A stretch of 28,038 bases of DNA from a virus. Of the stretch, positions 6,592 to 13,145 are shown piece by piece (the first letter of the stretch is position 1; every line of letters starts with the position of its first letter). The notes beneath the pieces were generated by a model. The model was not told the DNA's origin. It saw only the letters and a list, made by a program, of their open reading frames with translations, and ran no database searches. Position numbers and translations under genes: made by a program. The stretch spans positions 1 through 28,038 of the IMG/VR virus record IMGVR_UViG_3300028610_000790, one strand, 5' to 3'.

Positions 6592-6953
6592 CCCGCGCCT
6601 CCCGGCCCGTCTGTGTACTCGAACTCGATGCGGGTGATTATATCGTCTTTCTCGCAACGGTTGTGTCTACAGAACATCTCAACAAACTCAGCCTGCATCA
6701 TATTATGGAAGCCCTCACAACTTATGTCATGTTCATATAATGCGATCTGCCAAAGCCGCTCCCGTCTTACAGTCACAATCCGAATCGGCGGCCCGATCTT
6801 CTTGACCTTCTCGCCCTTCTTGAGGCCCATACCTTTGATGATTGGCTGTACCAGATCATATTCTCTGAGGAACTTCCACCCCAGCCGTCTTGTGACGGTC
6901 TTGGTTTGATTGCGAATCTGCTCAGTCGTGAATGCGAAGCTCATGTTTCTCAT
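6588..6953 (-). CDS. ASCH-domain protein
   Basis: A 121-residue protein opening MRNMSFAFTTEQIRNQTKTV, then TRRLGWKFL. The K-T-V-T-R-R-L-G-W signature, the mid GLKKGEKVKKIG turn and the strand IRIVTVRRERLWQI are typical of phage ASCH (PUA-like) proteins, which bind RNA or modified nucleosides. The C-terminus reads TDGPGGAG, the shared junction tail. Its ATG overlaps the upstream stop (ATGA); a second ATG at 6944 is also possible. It lies beside a Gp37/Gp68-like gene, a pairing that suggests an RNA- or nucleotide-related role (inference). Confidence 0.75.
   Translation of the reverse strand: MRNMSFAFTTEQIRNQTKTVTRRLGWKFLREYDLVQPIIKGMGLKKGEKVKKIGPPIRIVTVRRERLWQIALYEHDISCEGFHNMMQAEFVEMFCRHNRCEKDDIITRIEFEYTDGPGGAG
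6601..6614. repeat. Gene-junction repeat, copy 1
   Basis: CCCGGCCCGTCTGT on the plus strand, at the end of the ASCH gene. In the coding direction it gives T-D-G-P-G and then a GGGAGG ribosome site for the next gene. Matches 7223-7236 exactly and 6960-6973 with one mismatch. Confidence 0.85.
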
Positions 6954-7216
6954 ATCTCACCCGGCCTGTCTGTTAGCTTCTTGGCCGCGTAGCGCTTTAC
7001 GTCGCCCCTATCTTCCACTACAACCAACAAGTCGCGTTGTAACAATGCCCACCACGTAGCAAGACTCGGGCGACGATAGCCTTCACGACCAGAGAGTTCC
7101 CCAACCCACGAAACGCGTTCAGGGGTAAGATGCGTTGCGTCACACCACCTAAGCAAGTCCCCGCCTCTTAATCTGTCTAACATCTTTTGCTGAACTGGGG
7201 ATAGTGTAGATTTCAT
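6950..7216 (-). CDS. Small winged-helix-like protein
   Basis: An 88-residue protein. LSPVQQKMLDRLRGGDLLRW looks like a first helix pair; RPSLATWWALLQRDLLVVVEDRGDVKRYAAKKL looks like a recognition helix followed by a beta wing. This fits a small DNA-binding winged helix, but the match is structural impression only. The ATG at 7216 overlaps the stop of the previous gene. The C-terminus LTDRPGEI is a variant of the TDGPG tail. Confidence 0.65.
   Translation of the reverse strand: MKSTLSPVQQKMLDRLRGGDLLRWCDATHLTPERVSWVGELSGREGYRRPSLATWWALLQRDLLVVVEDRGDVKRYAAKKLTDRPGEI
6960..6973. repeat. Gene-junction repeat, copy 2
   Basis: CCCGGCCTGTCTGT; one mismatch to the copies at 6601 and 7223. In the coding direction it gives T-D-R-P-G and supplies GGGTGAG just before the ASCH start. 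Confidence 0.85.
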
Positions 7217-8163
7217 AGCTTACCCGGCCCGTCTGTGTGTTGAACGCCGTCAAGGAGTCGCCCAGCCCTCTTCTTGCCGACGCGCTCAAGATACATATCG
7301 CCTTTTCTGAAATGTCCATCCTCCACCAAATCGTTGCGAAGCTGTATAACACGCCCAGACTTCAAATCTCGCGGGAGATTGCCGCCTTCCCATGATGGCT
7401 TCTGTTCATAGTTGGCCCACTCTCCCCACTGCTTGAACATGAACTTGCATCGGCCCTTGCAGTCATCTCTAATCTTACGCGCCCAATCAGGATGCATAGG
7501 ACGAGCGCCGGGGCCAGACTCGCCGCCGATTACGACCCAATCAAGGCAATGATCAGTATCGTCCAGACCAACGCTGTCATGCGAATCTGAATTGATACAT
7601 TCCCATATACCGCTCAAAGCATTTGTTTCAAAACGTGCGCCTTCATAATCATGGCATATCTTAGTCAAGTCTACTGGCCCCAGCATCGGCTCAATCGAGA
7701 CGCCGTGGTGTGCGGCCGCTATCTGTAGAAGAAAAGGTATTCTGTCATTGGCACTCTTCTGATCTTCCACAGAGACCATAGGCCAGATGTTGCCCGGTAA
7801 TTCGCCAACACAATGTTGGTCAAAATACTCAAGCATCCGATCCGCCCGCTTTGTCAAGAATATATATGTATGCTGCGGTATATAGCCTATAGCATCACCA
7901 ACTCTGTCGATAAAGAAAAACGGCACATCTTCGTGGAACAGGTCACCCGTAAAGGCTATCCCGACAACTTGCGGCTCCTTGATTCGCGCGAGGCTTGCCA
8001 TATCTATTTCGAGTCGTTCGGGATGCAGTGTGACACCCATTGGCTTGTGGAACCGCTTAAGGTAGGCCTGAGCATAGCAGTTTGCACAACCGGCGCTGAT
8101 TGGCGTACAGCCCTCTACACAGGTGATATTCCAGTCAAGGTATTCGATATTACTCCGGCCCAT
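7213..8163 (-). CDS. Gp37/Gp68-like (DUF5131) phage protein
   Basis: A 316-residue protein. The N-terminal Cys cluster, CVEGCTPISAGCANCYAQAY (about residues 15-34), is the hallmark of the Gp37/Gp68 (DUF5131) family, which is built on a radical-SAM-like TIM barrel. VGIAFTGDLFHEDVP, YIFLTKRADRMLEYF and WVVIGGESGPGARPMHPDWA are further conserved blocks. Members are common in phages beside small ASCH or Zn proteins; the reaction is not established. AGGAGGCGATA precedes the ATG, which overlaps the upstream stop by 14 bases. The C-terminus ends TDGPGKL. Confidence 0.85.
   Translation of the reverse strand: MGRSNIEYLDWNITCVEGCTPISAGCANCYAQAYLKRFHKPMGVTLHPERLEIDMASLARIKEPQVVGIAFTGDLFHEDVPFFFIDRVGDAIGYIPQHTYIFLTKRADRMLEYFDQHCVGELPGNIWPMVSVEDQKSANDRIPFLLQIAAAHHGVSIEPMLGPVDLTKICHDYEGARFETNALSGIWECINSDSHDSVGLDDTDHCLDWVVIGGESGPGARPMHPDWARKIRDDCKGRCKFMFKQWGEWANYEQKPSWEGGNLPRDLKSGRVIQLRNDLVEDGHFRKGDMYLERVGKKRAGRLLDGVQHTDGPGKL
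7223..7236. repeat. Gene-junction repeat, copy 3
   Basis: CCCGGCCCGTCTGT at the end of the Gp37/Gp68-like gene, giving T-D-G-P-G and a GGGTAAG site before the next start. Looser relatives (GATGGGCCGGAG and similar) occur at the junctions near 8152, 8535 and 11746. Confidence 0.85.
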
Positions 8164-8530
8164 TATCGCCTCCTAACGACCTTACGCATTCCCTGAGAAC
8201 CTTACCCCACCTCGGTTCTTTGACTTCTCCCCATTCAATTCGCATACTCCGACCGATCCACTTGTACCACCAGACCTTCAGGCTCGTCAGCTTGTGATGA
8301 AAGTTGGGGGCGCCTTCATTGCCACACCACGAACAGTTATCTTTCTCACACCAACAAAACCGGTGCATCATAAAGGTCTCGTTTTCAAAGTCGTGGCCAT
8401 AGCCATACGACCCGCCCAGCCCGCCAAAACCCTGGTCGATATCTTCACCGGCGGCTTCAAGAGCGCGGGTTAGTTCGCGCAAACCATTAGAAACGGCGTC
8501 CCTGCTTCGTTCCGGCAAAACAACTACCAT
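8150..8530 (-). CDS. Cys-rich hypothetical phage protein
   Basis: A 126-residue protein: helical N-terminus (NGLRELTRALEAAGEDI), a glycine/aromatic stretch (GFGGLGGSYGYGHDFENETF), a possible zinc site (FCWCEKDNCSWCGNEGAPNF), then KVWWYKWIGRSMRIEW. This block order is seen in many phage early proteins of unknown role. I use the ATG at 8530, four bases after GGAG; in-frame ATGs at 8545 and GTG at 8554 are alternatives. It ends DNGPE, a relative of the shared junction tail. Confidence 0.7.
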   Translation of the reverse strand: MVVVLPERSRDAVSNGLRELTRALEAAGEDIDQGFGGLGGSYGYGHDFENETFMMHRFCWCEKDNCSWCGNEGAPNFHHKLTSLKVWWYKWIGRSMRIEWGEVKEPRWGKVLRECVRSLGGDNGPE

Positions 8531-8531
8531 C

Positions 8532-9194
8532 TCACTCCGGCCCATCGGGTTCACCTTTCATTTTCTCTTCGAGGCGTTGCCCAACCTCACAACCACAGTA
8601 ATGACGATAGTCGTAGCCGGACAATTCATTCTGGCAATCGACGAAGGGATGCCCGGTGTTACGACACTCGTCACAATAGGAATCGTCATCTTTTTTGTCG
8701 TCCCCGCCTTTCTGCGCTTGGGTGCTATCTTTCAAAACTTTACGAGCATGCACAATATCGCCACGTGTTATGCTTGGTGATGACGATAAGCCGACATACG
8801 AAACGGGGCCAGACTGACACGCCACAACTTCGCATTTAGCGAACGGGGCTAACGCCCCCACCAACCCATCCCGCTCGGCGCGGAGTTGGTCGCGCCCAGC
8901 TACGGCATGGGTTAGTTGCTGTGTTCCAAATATCTTATACCATGCATTTTGTTCGGTCTTTGCCTCCCCCAACTCCCGCTCAAGCTCCTTGATGCAATGT
9001 TCCATGCGGGCTACACTACCCGGCCTTTTACCGGATATCGCCTTTCGAGCTATTTGTCGCATGGCCGGCTTGTGTTTGCTCCTTATAATTTCATACAGCG
9101 CAGTCTCAAGTTCGTCGGTGCGTTCTTCAGCGTTAAAGACTTCGGCATTGCGTTGAGTCTCATCCATCACTTTCCTCATTTCATTTGCCGTCAC
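8532..9194 (-). CDS. Coiled-coil protein with C-terminal zinc finger
   Basis: A 220-residue protein. Residues 1-110 are charged helix with heptads (ETQRNAEVFNAEERTDELET, CIKELERELGEAKTEQ, RDQLRAERDGLVGAL). The end carries YCDECRNTGHPFVDCQ and HYCGCEVG: a DnaJ-like or ribbon Cys arrangement. The start is probably the GTG at 9194, directly after the previous stop; ATG at 9179 lacks a site. Its last codons (PDGPE) form the next gene's ribosome site. No family recognised. Confidence 0.65.
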   Translation of the reverse strand: MTANEMRKVMDETQRNAEVFNAEERTDELETALYEIIRSKHKPAMRQIARKAISGKRPGSVARMEHCIKELERELGEAKTEQNAWYKIFGTQQLTHAVAGRDQLRAERDGLVGALAPFAKCEVVACQSGPVSYVGLSSSPSITRGDIVHARKVLKDSTQAQKGGDDKKDDDSYCDECRNTGHPFVDCQNELSGYDYRHYCGCEVGQRLEEKMKGEPDGPE

Positions 9195-9419
9195 TCATCG
9201 TCGGCCTCGGGGATACGCGTGGTTATCGCACTCTCGACAACGATATTGCTTGTTTGGTGGGTATGTCCAAACCCTTACACCTGTATCATTTCTGTGTCGG
9301 AATAGCCCACAAAAAGAATAGAGCGTATCGGGATAATTGGGATGACGCCGGAGTCCACCCCAATGCCAACGACGAAGGCCCTTAGCCTTCCACCATAGTT
9401 TTTTGTCTGTCTCGTTCAT
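9195..9419 (-). CDS. 74-residue basic aromatic protein
   Basis: Begins MNETDKKLWWKAKGLRRWHW and ends with a C-x-x-C pair (YRCRECDNHAY); FCGLFRHRND adds Cys and His, so one zinc could be held. Very basic and Trp-rich, suggesting nucleic-acid contact (inference). The ATG at 9419 has GAGG 7 bases upstream inside the previous gene's tail; a longer reading to 9521 would run across that gene. Confidence 0.65.
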   Translation of the reverse strand: MNETDKKLWWKAKGLRRWHWGGLRRHPNYPDTLYSFCGLFRHRNDTGVRVWTYPPNKQYRCRECDNHAYPRGRR

Positions 9420-9421
9420 TT

Positions 9422-9745
9422 CTATTCCTCGCTTTCCCTGCACTGCTTGATGGCGGCGGTGAGGACATCTGGAGGAATAAGAATCATTGGAACTATTGCA
9501 CCGTCTGACTCTCTCACCCAATCGTCCACGCCATATTTATCGTTTAGCCACTTGACCAGCTTCTTCTCGTCGATCAGGTGCGGAGCGATGATGGGTTCCA
9601 CATATCTCTCGGCAAGCGTCGCCTTTAGAACGCCATAAACTGAAGCGTCCACTTTGAATATCCAACCATCCGGCCTAACCCTTATCCATTTGGTTTCAAC
9701 CAACTTATTGACTATCTCCTCCGCTATCTTCTTGGCGTCACTCAC
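9422..9745 (-). CDS. Hypothetical protein
   Basis: A 107-residue protein, mostly helical at the N-terminus (AKKIAEEIVNKLVETKW), then strands (IRVRPDGWIFKVDASVYGVL) and a helical end (VLTAAIKQCRESEE). LIDEKKLVKWLNDKYGVDDW could be a small DNA-binding helix pair. The GTG start overlaps the upstream stop (GTGA). Its last codons contain the GAGG site of the next gene. No family recognised. Confidence 0.65.
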   Translation of the reverse strand: MSDAKKIAEEIVNKLVETKWIRVRPDGWIFKVDASVYGVLKATLAERYVEPIIAPHLIDEKKLVKWLNDKYGVDDWVRESDGAIVPMILIPPDVLTAAIKQCRESEE

Positions 9746-10149
9746 CCGGCACGCCCCAGGTGGGCGGTGTTAGCCCAACAACGGATAGCATAAACACACA
9801 GCTTCTTCAAAATCTTTTCATGTTCTTCGGTTGCTTCGCGCCACCTATCTGTTGTGAAGGACATTTGAAGGCCGCTCAAGAGTGTATCATCACGTAGCTC
9901 ATCAACGATGTGGCCTGGTAGCTCAGCCTGTGACAAGTCCACATCCACTTTCGGCGCTTTGGCCGCGATGATGGCCTTATGTTTTTTCGTTAGCTTTCGG
10001 CCAGTTGCCAGACGATAAATGGTCTGCCATTCGGTGTCTGTCATTTCGTCTGCCGTTCGGGAGACTGGACCATCGGCGGCCATACAGCGATCATCAACCG
10101 ATTCGATTATTGCGGCGATTTGATTAAGGCAGTCATCAGGCTTCGGCAT
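9742..10149 (-). CDS. Hypothetical helical protein
   Basis: A 135-residue protein from the ATG at 10149 (MPKPDDCLNQIAAIIESVDD), chosen for GGAGG 6-7 bases upstream. It is largely helical; DTEWQTIYRLATGRKLTKKHKAIIA resembles a short DNA-binding helical segment, and the C-terminus EEHEKILKKLCVYAIRCW is amphipathic. It overlaps the 45-codon upstream gene by 14 bases. It ends GRAG over a CCGGGTGAG junction, a weak relative of the repeated element. Role unknown. Confidence 0.65.
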   Translation of the reverse strand: MPKPDDCLNQIAAIIESVDDRCMAADGPVSRTADEMTDTEWQTIYRLATGRKLTKKHKAIIAAKAPKVDVDLSQAELPGHIVDELRDDTLLSGLQMSFTTDRWREATEEHEKILKKLCVYAIRCWANTAHLGRAG

Positions 10150-10273
10150 CTGGTGCCTCCACGTAGACTTTGACGCACTTGTTAACATAGCCGAGCTTTT
10201 TCTCGTTGGAGGACCAGACTATAATTCCGTGGACTTCACGCACCACCCAGCCGACATGTTTCATCTTCTTCAT
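10136..10273 (-). CDS. 45-residue hypothetical protein
   Basis: Begins MKKMKHVGWVVREVHGIIVW, followed by SSNEKKLGYVNKCVKVYVEA: alternating hydrophobic residues suggest a small beta-hairpin domain. The ATG overlaps the upstream stop (TGATG) behind a GGCGGGAAG site. The 14-base overlap with the next gene places that gene's GGAGG site inside this one. Coupling on both sides supports a real gene. Function unknown. Confidence 0.6.
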   Translation of the reverse strand: MKKMKHVGWVVREVHGIIVWSSNEKKLGYVNKCVKVYVEAPDAEA

Positions 10274-10527
10274 CACTTCCCGCCTTCCGCATGTTGAAAG
10301 GCATCCTTAATCTTGGCGCTGATTTCCGCATCCGATTGGGCCATATCGACTTCGATTATTTTGGGTTGCGGTGGACAGGTGTGGTGATATTCCATGATGT
10401 GTTTTCCGCCGGGACAGCCACATCCCGGTTTTGGATGAGTGCACGCCAGGCCGCAATCAGGGCAGGTAGCCCCATAAAAACTGCGTGACTGGTCAAACTT
10501 CTTGCGTTCTTCTGATTTGTTATCCAT
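10273..10527 (-). CDS. Small zinc-type protein, Cys/Pro-rich
   Basis: An 84-residue protein with CPDCGLACTHPKPGCGCPGG in the middle, then His-rich IMEYHHTCPPQP: up to six Cys and two His that could bind one or two zinc ions. N- and C-termini are charged helices. The ATG at 10527 follows AAGGAGG with 6-base spacing; an in-frame ATG at 10584 is rejected for lack of a site. The target of this finger is unknown. Confidence 0.7.
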   Translation of the reverse strand: MDNKSEERKKFDQSRSFYGATCPDCGLACTHPKPGCGCPGGKHIMEYHHTCPPQPKIIEVDMAQSDAEISAKIKDAFQHAEGGK

Positions 10528-10528
10528 A

Positions 10529-10579
10529 TCATTCCTCCTTCTGGTCGAGTTCGGCGGCGATGGGGTCATTCTGGGACAC
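10529..10579 (-). CDS. Possible 16-codon leader peptide
   Basis: GTG start giving MSQNDPIAAELDQKEE. GAGGAGG lies 8 bases upstream in the end of the previous gene, and its last codons contain the AAGGAGG of the next gene. The arrangement bridges two genes that would otherwise be 38 bases apart. It could be a coupling leader rather than a functional peptide. Confidence 0.3.
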   Translation of the reverse strand: MSQNDPIAAELDQKEE

Positions 10580-10760
10580 TGCATTCCTCCTCTATGTGAA
10601 TGGTGATATCTACTTCATGCCCACCTTGAATAAGATCAATCATATCTGACATGTCAGATGGGATACGCCCCTGCGTAGCCATTTCGATTGTAATGGCGAT
10701 ATTGCGATCTTCTACCTTTAAGGCAGTAAGCACCATATCACCTAACTTGATTTGCTTCAT
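10566..10760 (-). CDS. 64-residue acidic protein
   Basis: Begins MKQIKLGDMVLTALKVEDRN and ends with Glu-rich IHIEEECSVPE. Predicted strands at both ends flank a helix (SDMSDMIDLIQGG). A perfect AAGGAGG five bases before the ATG at 10760 decides the start over the in-frame GTG at 10775. One base separates it from the upstream stop. No family recognised. Confidence 0.65.
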   Translation of the reverse strand: MKQIKLGDMVLTALKVEDRNIAITIEMATQGRIPSDMSDMIDLIQGGHEVDITIHIEEECSVPE

Positions 10761-10761
10761 A

Positions 10762-11109
10762 TCAACCTCCTTCACATTCCGCGTCGATGTCGGCGAGCAG
10801 GTCGCGGCGCAGGGTCGTCAACCTCCCCACACATTCAGCGCACCATTCACAGTCATGTTTCTCCATCCCCAATAAGTCGTACGGTGGCGATTGTTTTCGG
10901 TGGTACGCTTCTTGGGCTCTTGCATATCCCACGCACGGCCCGAACTTGTTGAAGACAAGGACGGCAACATCAGCCTCGGCTTCGTCCTGACAAAAATATG
11001 TCCAGTCCCGCTCATTCATAACAAACCAATCGGGATTGTCAGAAAGCGGGTCTTCGTTCTTGTATTTCTTAAACGATGGTTCTGGCATCACTATCGGATT
11101 AGTTGGCAT
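10762..11109 (-). CDS. Hypothetical protein with C-terminal Cys cluster
   Basis: A 115-residue protein. SDNPDWFVMNERDWTYFCQDEAEADVAVLV suggests an alpha/beta core, and HDCEWCAECVGRL carries three closely spaced Cys plus His that could bind metal. The last residues ECEGG overlie the AAGGAGG ribosome site of the next gene. GGGAGG lies 7 bases before the ATG at 11109, which overlaps the upstream gene by 19 bases. Role unknown. Confidence 0.68.
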   Translation of the reverse strand: MPTNPIVMPEPSFKKYKNEDPLSDNPDWFVMNERDWTYFCQDEAEADVAVLVFNKFGPCVGYARAQEAYHRKQSPPYDLLGMEKHDCEWCAECVGRLTTLRRDLLADIDAECEGG

Positions 11110-11396
11110 TTCGTACCTCCCAGCATATAGTAGTTAAGCAAACAGTAGTCGGCGCGGAGAGCGTCGTTGGCGGGGGTGGGGGCACAAAACCAGGCACCGG
11201 AACCTTCTAACGCCAAGTCTGTGTAAACCTTCCCCCTCATGCGACGAAAGAGGTTACATGATAATTCCGTGGACGGCATCCTATTGATAGCCATACAAAT
11301 CCCGTACCCAGCCAAGTAGCGTTGCGCCTCAGACCTCTCTTCTCTCTCCGTCCCATACGCTACGGCCATTGTCCACCAAACCTGTTTCTCAGTCAT
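11091..11396 (-). CDS. Hypothetical protein
   Basis: A 101-residue protein beginning MTEKQVWWTMAVAYGTEREE. Mixed helix and strand with four Cys dispersed, aromatic C-terminal NDALRADYCLLNYYMLGG. The ATG at 11396 lies 8 bases inside the end of the upstream gene behind a GGAGG site. No family recognised. Confidence 0.65.
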   Translation of the reverse strand: MTEKQVWWTMAVAYGTEREERSEAQRYLAGYGICMAINRMPSTELSCNLFRRMRGKVYTDLALEGSGAWFCAPTPANDALRADYCLLNYYMLGGTKCQLIR

Positions 11397-11733
11397 GGCC
11401 GGCCTCCGGGGGCTTACTCCAATAGTCCTTGCATTGCTTCTTAAAGGTGGTTAGTCGCTCTTCGGCTTCACGTAACATACCTTCTTGGCGACCAATTCTA
11501 ATCCGGAGATTTTGCGCTGATTGACTTTTCTGTTGAAGTAGATATCCCAGCGCGGCACGGAGGGTAGGCAGATAAGCAGCATCAATCGATTCCTTTGGTG
11601 TGCGGCGAGGCTTGCCAGTATGGTAGCTTTTATCTCCCGCAATATAGATACATGCTTCAGTTTCCTTGTCAACTTCAACTGACTGAGGCCAATCATAGTG
11701 TCTTCTTACTCTCCACCAAGCTTGTGTAGCCAT
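11389..11733 (-). CDS. Hypothetical protein with coiled coil
   Basis: A 114-residue protein. An aromatic, basic N-terminus (MATQAWWRVRRHYDWPQSVE) leads to a short strand region, then a long coiled coil from about residue 70 (YLLQQKSQSAQNLRIRIGRQ, then LREAEERLTTFKKQ). The ATG at 11733 has GGAGG about 8 bases upstream. The reading back to 11832 would run antiphase through the previous gene. Unknown function. Confidence 0.65.
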   Translation of the reverse strand: MATQAWWRVRRHYDWPQSVEVDKETEACIYIAGDKSYHTGKPRRTPKESIDAAYLPTLRAALGYLLQQKSQSAQNLRIRIGRQEGMLREAEERLTTFKKQCKDYWSKPPEAGHD

Positions 11734-11737
11734 CACA

Positions 11738-12082
11738 TCATCCTCCTGCCGGGCCATCGGTTGTGTCTGATCCCGGCTCTGCGTCTTGAAGATTGTGATC
11801 GATGATAAACTCCTCAGCCTCAGCGCCGACAAGGGTATGGGTCATATTGCTGGGGAGATTGACAGTGATTCTGGGCTGGGGGAGTGGGCATTTGGCGTAT
11901 GCTTCCCGAAGCGCGTCACCCAGAGCACCGACGCCATAAAAATGTATTGGCAAGCCGCCGCCGCTCAGATTATAGACTTTTTGGGCCAATAGAGAGAAAC
12001 AATAATTTAGGCTTTCTTCGGCCTCCCGGTACTTTGCTGTCGCCTCTTCAAGGGTCGTGACTATCCGTTCTATCTCACTCAT
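11738..12082 (-). CDS. Hypothetical protein ending TTDGPAGG
   Basis: A 114-residue protein: N-terminal coiled coil (IERIVTTLEEATAKYREAEE), a glycine-rich centre (LSGGGLPIHFYGVGALGDAL) and strands ITVNLPSNMTHTLVG. The C-terminus TTDGPAGG is a copy of the shared junction tail, and the same bases carry the GGAGG site of the next gene. The ATG at 12082 overlaps the upstream stop (ATGA) with GAGG 7 bases before it. Confidence 0.65.
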   Translation of the reverse strand: MSEIERIVTTLEEATAKYREAEESLNYCFSLLAQKVYNLSGGGLPIHFYGVGALGDALREAYAKCPLPQPRITVNLPSNMTHTLVGAEAEEFIIDHNLQDAEPGSDTTDGPAGG

Positions 12083-12675
12083 TCCTTGACCTCACTTTCG
12101 GCAAGCGCGGCCTGGAGCTTCCTGACGGTGGTGAGGTCTGTTATGTATGGCAAATTGGCCTTTATTGCTTCCTCCAACCGCTCGATCTGGGCGGTGAGGG
12201 CGACAATACGCTTATCAGCCTCGACTATCACAATCTTAGCGGGGTCAATTTTAGCTATGTCCAACATAGCCTGCCGGACCTTTCCTGATTGTCGGCTATG
12301 CACAACATATTGCAGGGTGGTCGGTTCAATTAGAGCAGCCCTTTCCTCCAACCGCTCAATCCAGGCGGCTTGCCGCTCGATGGTCTCGGCCATGTCGGGC
12401 GCGGAACGTACTATCCATTCCGCCATTTCGTGGGCGAGGGCGAGAAGATCAGCATTCGCCTTGACTTCTTCCAGTGTTGACTTTGGCGTCGCATTCGTGA
12501 TATATGCGATGGTCCAAGTCATTCCTACTTCTTGACCCGGTGGAAGACAAGTATTGATGGTAGGAGCGTCATTGTCTGCGTTATAGCCTGTTTTATATGG
12601 TCCCGGTGTAGCAATGCCCAACAACTCCCCGATTCTCTGGACTAACTCATCCGGCGTGTGTTTATCTTTGGTCAT
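12079..12675 (-). CDS. Coiled-coil protein, relative of the gene at 15356-15823
   Basis: A 198-residue protein. N-terminus KHTPDELVQRIGELLGIATPGPYKTGYNAD, then NADLLALAHEMAEWI and two leucine-rich coiled-coil blocks (ERQAAWIERLEERAALIE and LTAQIERLEEAIKANL). It ends QAALAESEVKE. The KHT...GP[YW]K block, the N-A-x-L-[IL]-A block and the ALAESE end recur in the protein from 15356-15823, so they are diverged paralogues of a common phage family without a known role. It follows the upstream gene by 12 bases, with AGGAA before the ATG. Confidence 0.7.
   Translation of the reverse strand: MTKDKHTPDELVQRIGELLGIATPGPYKTGYNADNDAPTINTCLPPGQEVGMTWTIAYITNATPKSTLEEVKANADLLALAHEMAEWIVRSAPDMAETIERQAAWIERLEERAALIEPTTLQYVVHSRQSGKVRQAMLDIAKIDPAKIVIVEADKRIVALTAQIERLEEAIKANLPYITDLTTVRKLQAALAESEVKE
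12092..12111. repeat. 20-bp repeat in the paralogue tail, copy 1
   Basis: TCACTTTCGGCAAGCGCGGC here and at 15366-15385 with one mismatch. It encodes the shared C-terminal AALAESE of two otherwise diverged proteins, so this end was either duplicated recently or kept under selection. Confidence 0.8.
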
Positions 12676-12687
12676 CTGCTATTCCTT

Positions 12688-12903
12688 TCATCCGGACCGC
12701 TTGGGTTGACCAATCAATGTCCAGTTGATACCGTCATTGCCCGGAAAGGCTTCGCCTAAGCGCGTCCTAAGCCCCTCCTCGAAGGCTCTCCGCACAAAGT
12801 CAACTTCTGCATCGCCTTCGTAGCGCAACTGTGACGGCTTGGTGTCTACGTTGAACTCAAACTCAATCGTACAAAACCATCGTTCTTGTTCTGCGTCTGG
12901 CAT
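12688..12903 (-). CDS. 71-residue hypothetical protein
   Basis: Alternating strands at the N-terminus (ERWFCTIEFEFNVDTKPSQL), a helix (EVDFVRRAFEEGLRTRLGEA) and a final strand (INWTLIGQP): a small beta-alpha-beta fold, ferredoxin-like in outline. AAGGG lies about 10 bases before the ATG. A hairpin (12921-12943) sits just upstream of that site. No family recognised. Confidence 0.65.
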   Translation of the reverse strand: MPDAEQERWFCTIEFEFNVDTKPSQLRYEGDAEVDFVRRAFEEGLRTRLGEAFPGNDGINWTLIGQPKRSG

Positions 12904-12920
12904 TATTCTATCCCTTCATC

Positions 12921-12943
12921 GGGCGGTAGCAGGACCACCGCCC
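12921..12943. other. Intergenic hairpin
   Basis: GGGCGGT (12921-12927) and ACCGCCC (12937-12943) form a perfect 7-bp GC-rich stem with a 9-base loop, in the 48-base gap upstream of 12688-12903. No T run follows on the transcribed strand, so it is more likely an mRNA processing or translation-control structure than a terminator. Confidence 0.65.
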
Positions 12944-12951
12944 AGCGTGTG

Positions 12952-13143
12952 CTACAGTTGAATGCTGACGTTGCCGTCACTATCAGTCACAGTAGTAACC
13001 AAGTCTGTGACGACAACTACTTGGCCAGTTTCACCGGCGTTGAACCCGTACATCCGATGCAGTTCTTCGGCGTACGACTCAGCCACAGCACCAGTCACTT
13101 CCATTTTGGCATCCGAATCAGATATGATCGTCAGCTTGCACAT
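12952..13143 (-). CDS. 63-residue hypothetical protein
   Basis: Beta-rich (MCKLTIISDSDAKMEVTG, then QVVVVTDLVTTVTDSDGNVS) with a short central helix (VAESYAEELHRMYGF). AAGGG lies 7 bases before the ATG at 13143, two bases after the recT-like stop. Being next to the recombination pair it may be an accessory factor, but nothing in the sequence shows this. Confidence 0.65.
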   Translation of the reverse strand: MCKLTIISDSDAKMEVTGAVAESYAEELHRMYGFNAGETGQVVVVTDLVTTVTDSDGNVSIQL

Positions 13144-13145
13144 GA

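Noticed and set aside
10221-11274. Exact 14-bp repeat ATAATTCCGTGGAC at 10221 and 11261
   Set aside because: Read in different frames inside unrelated genes; one such match is expected by chance in 28 kb.
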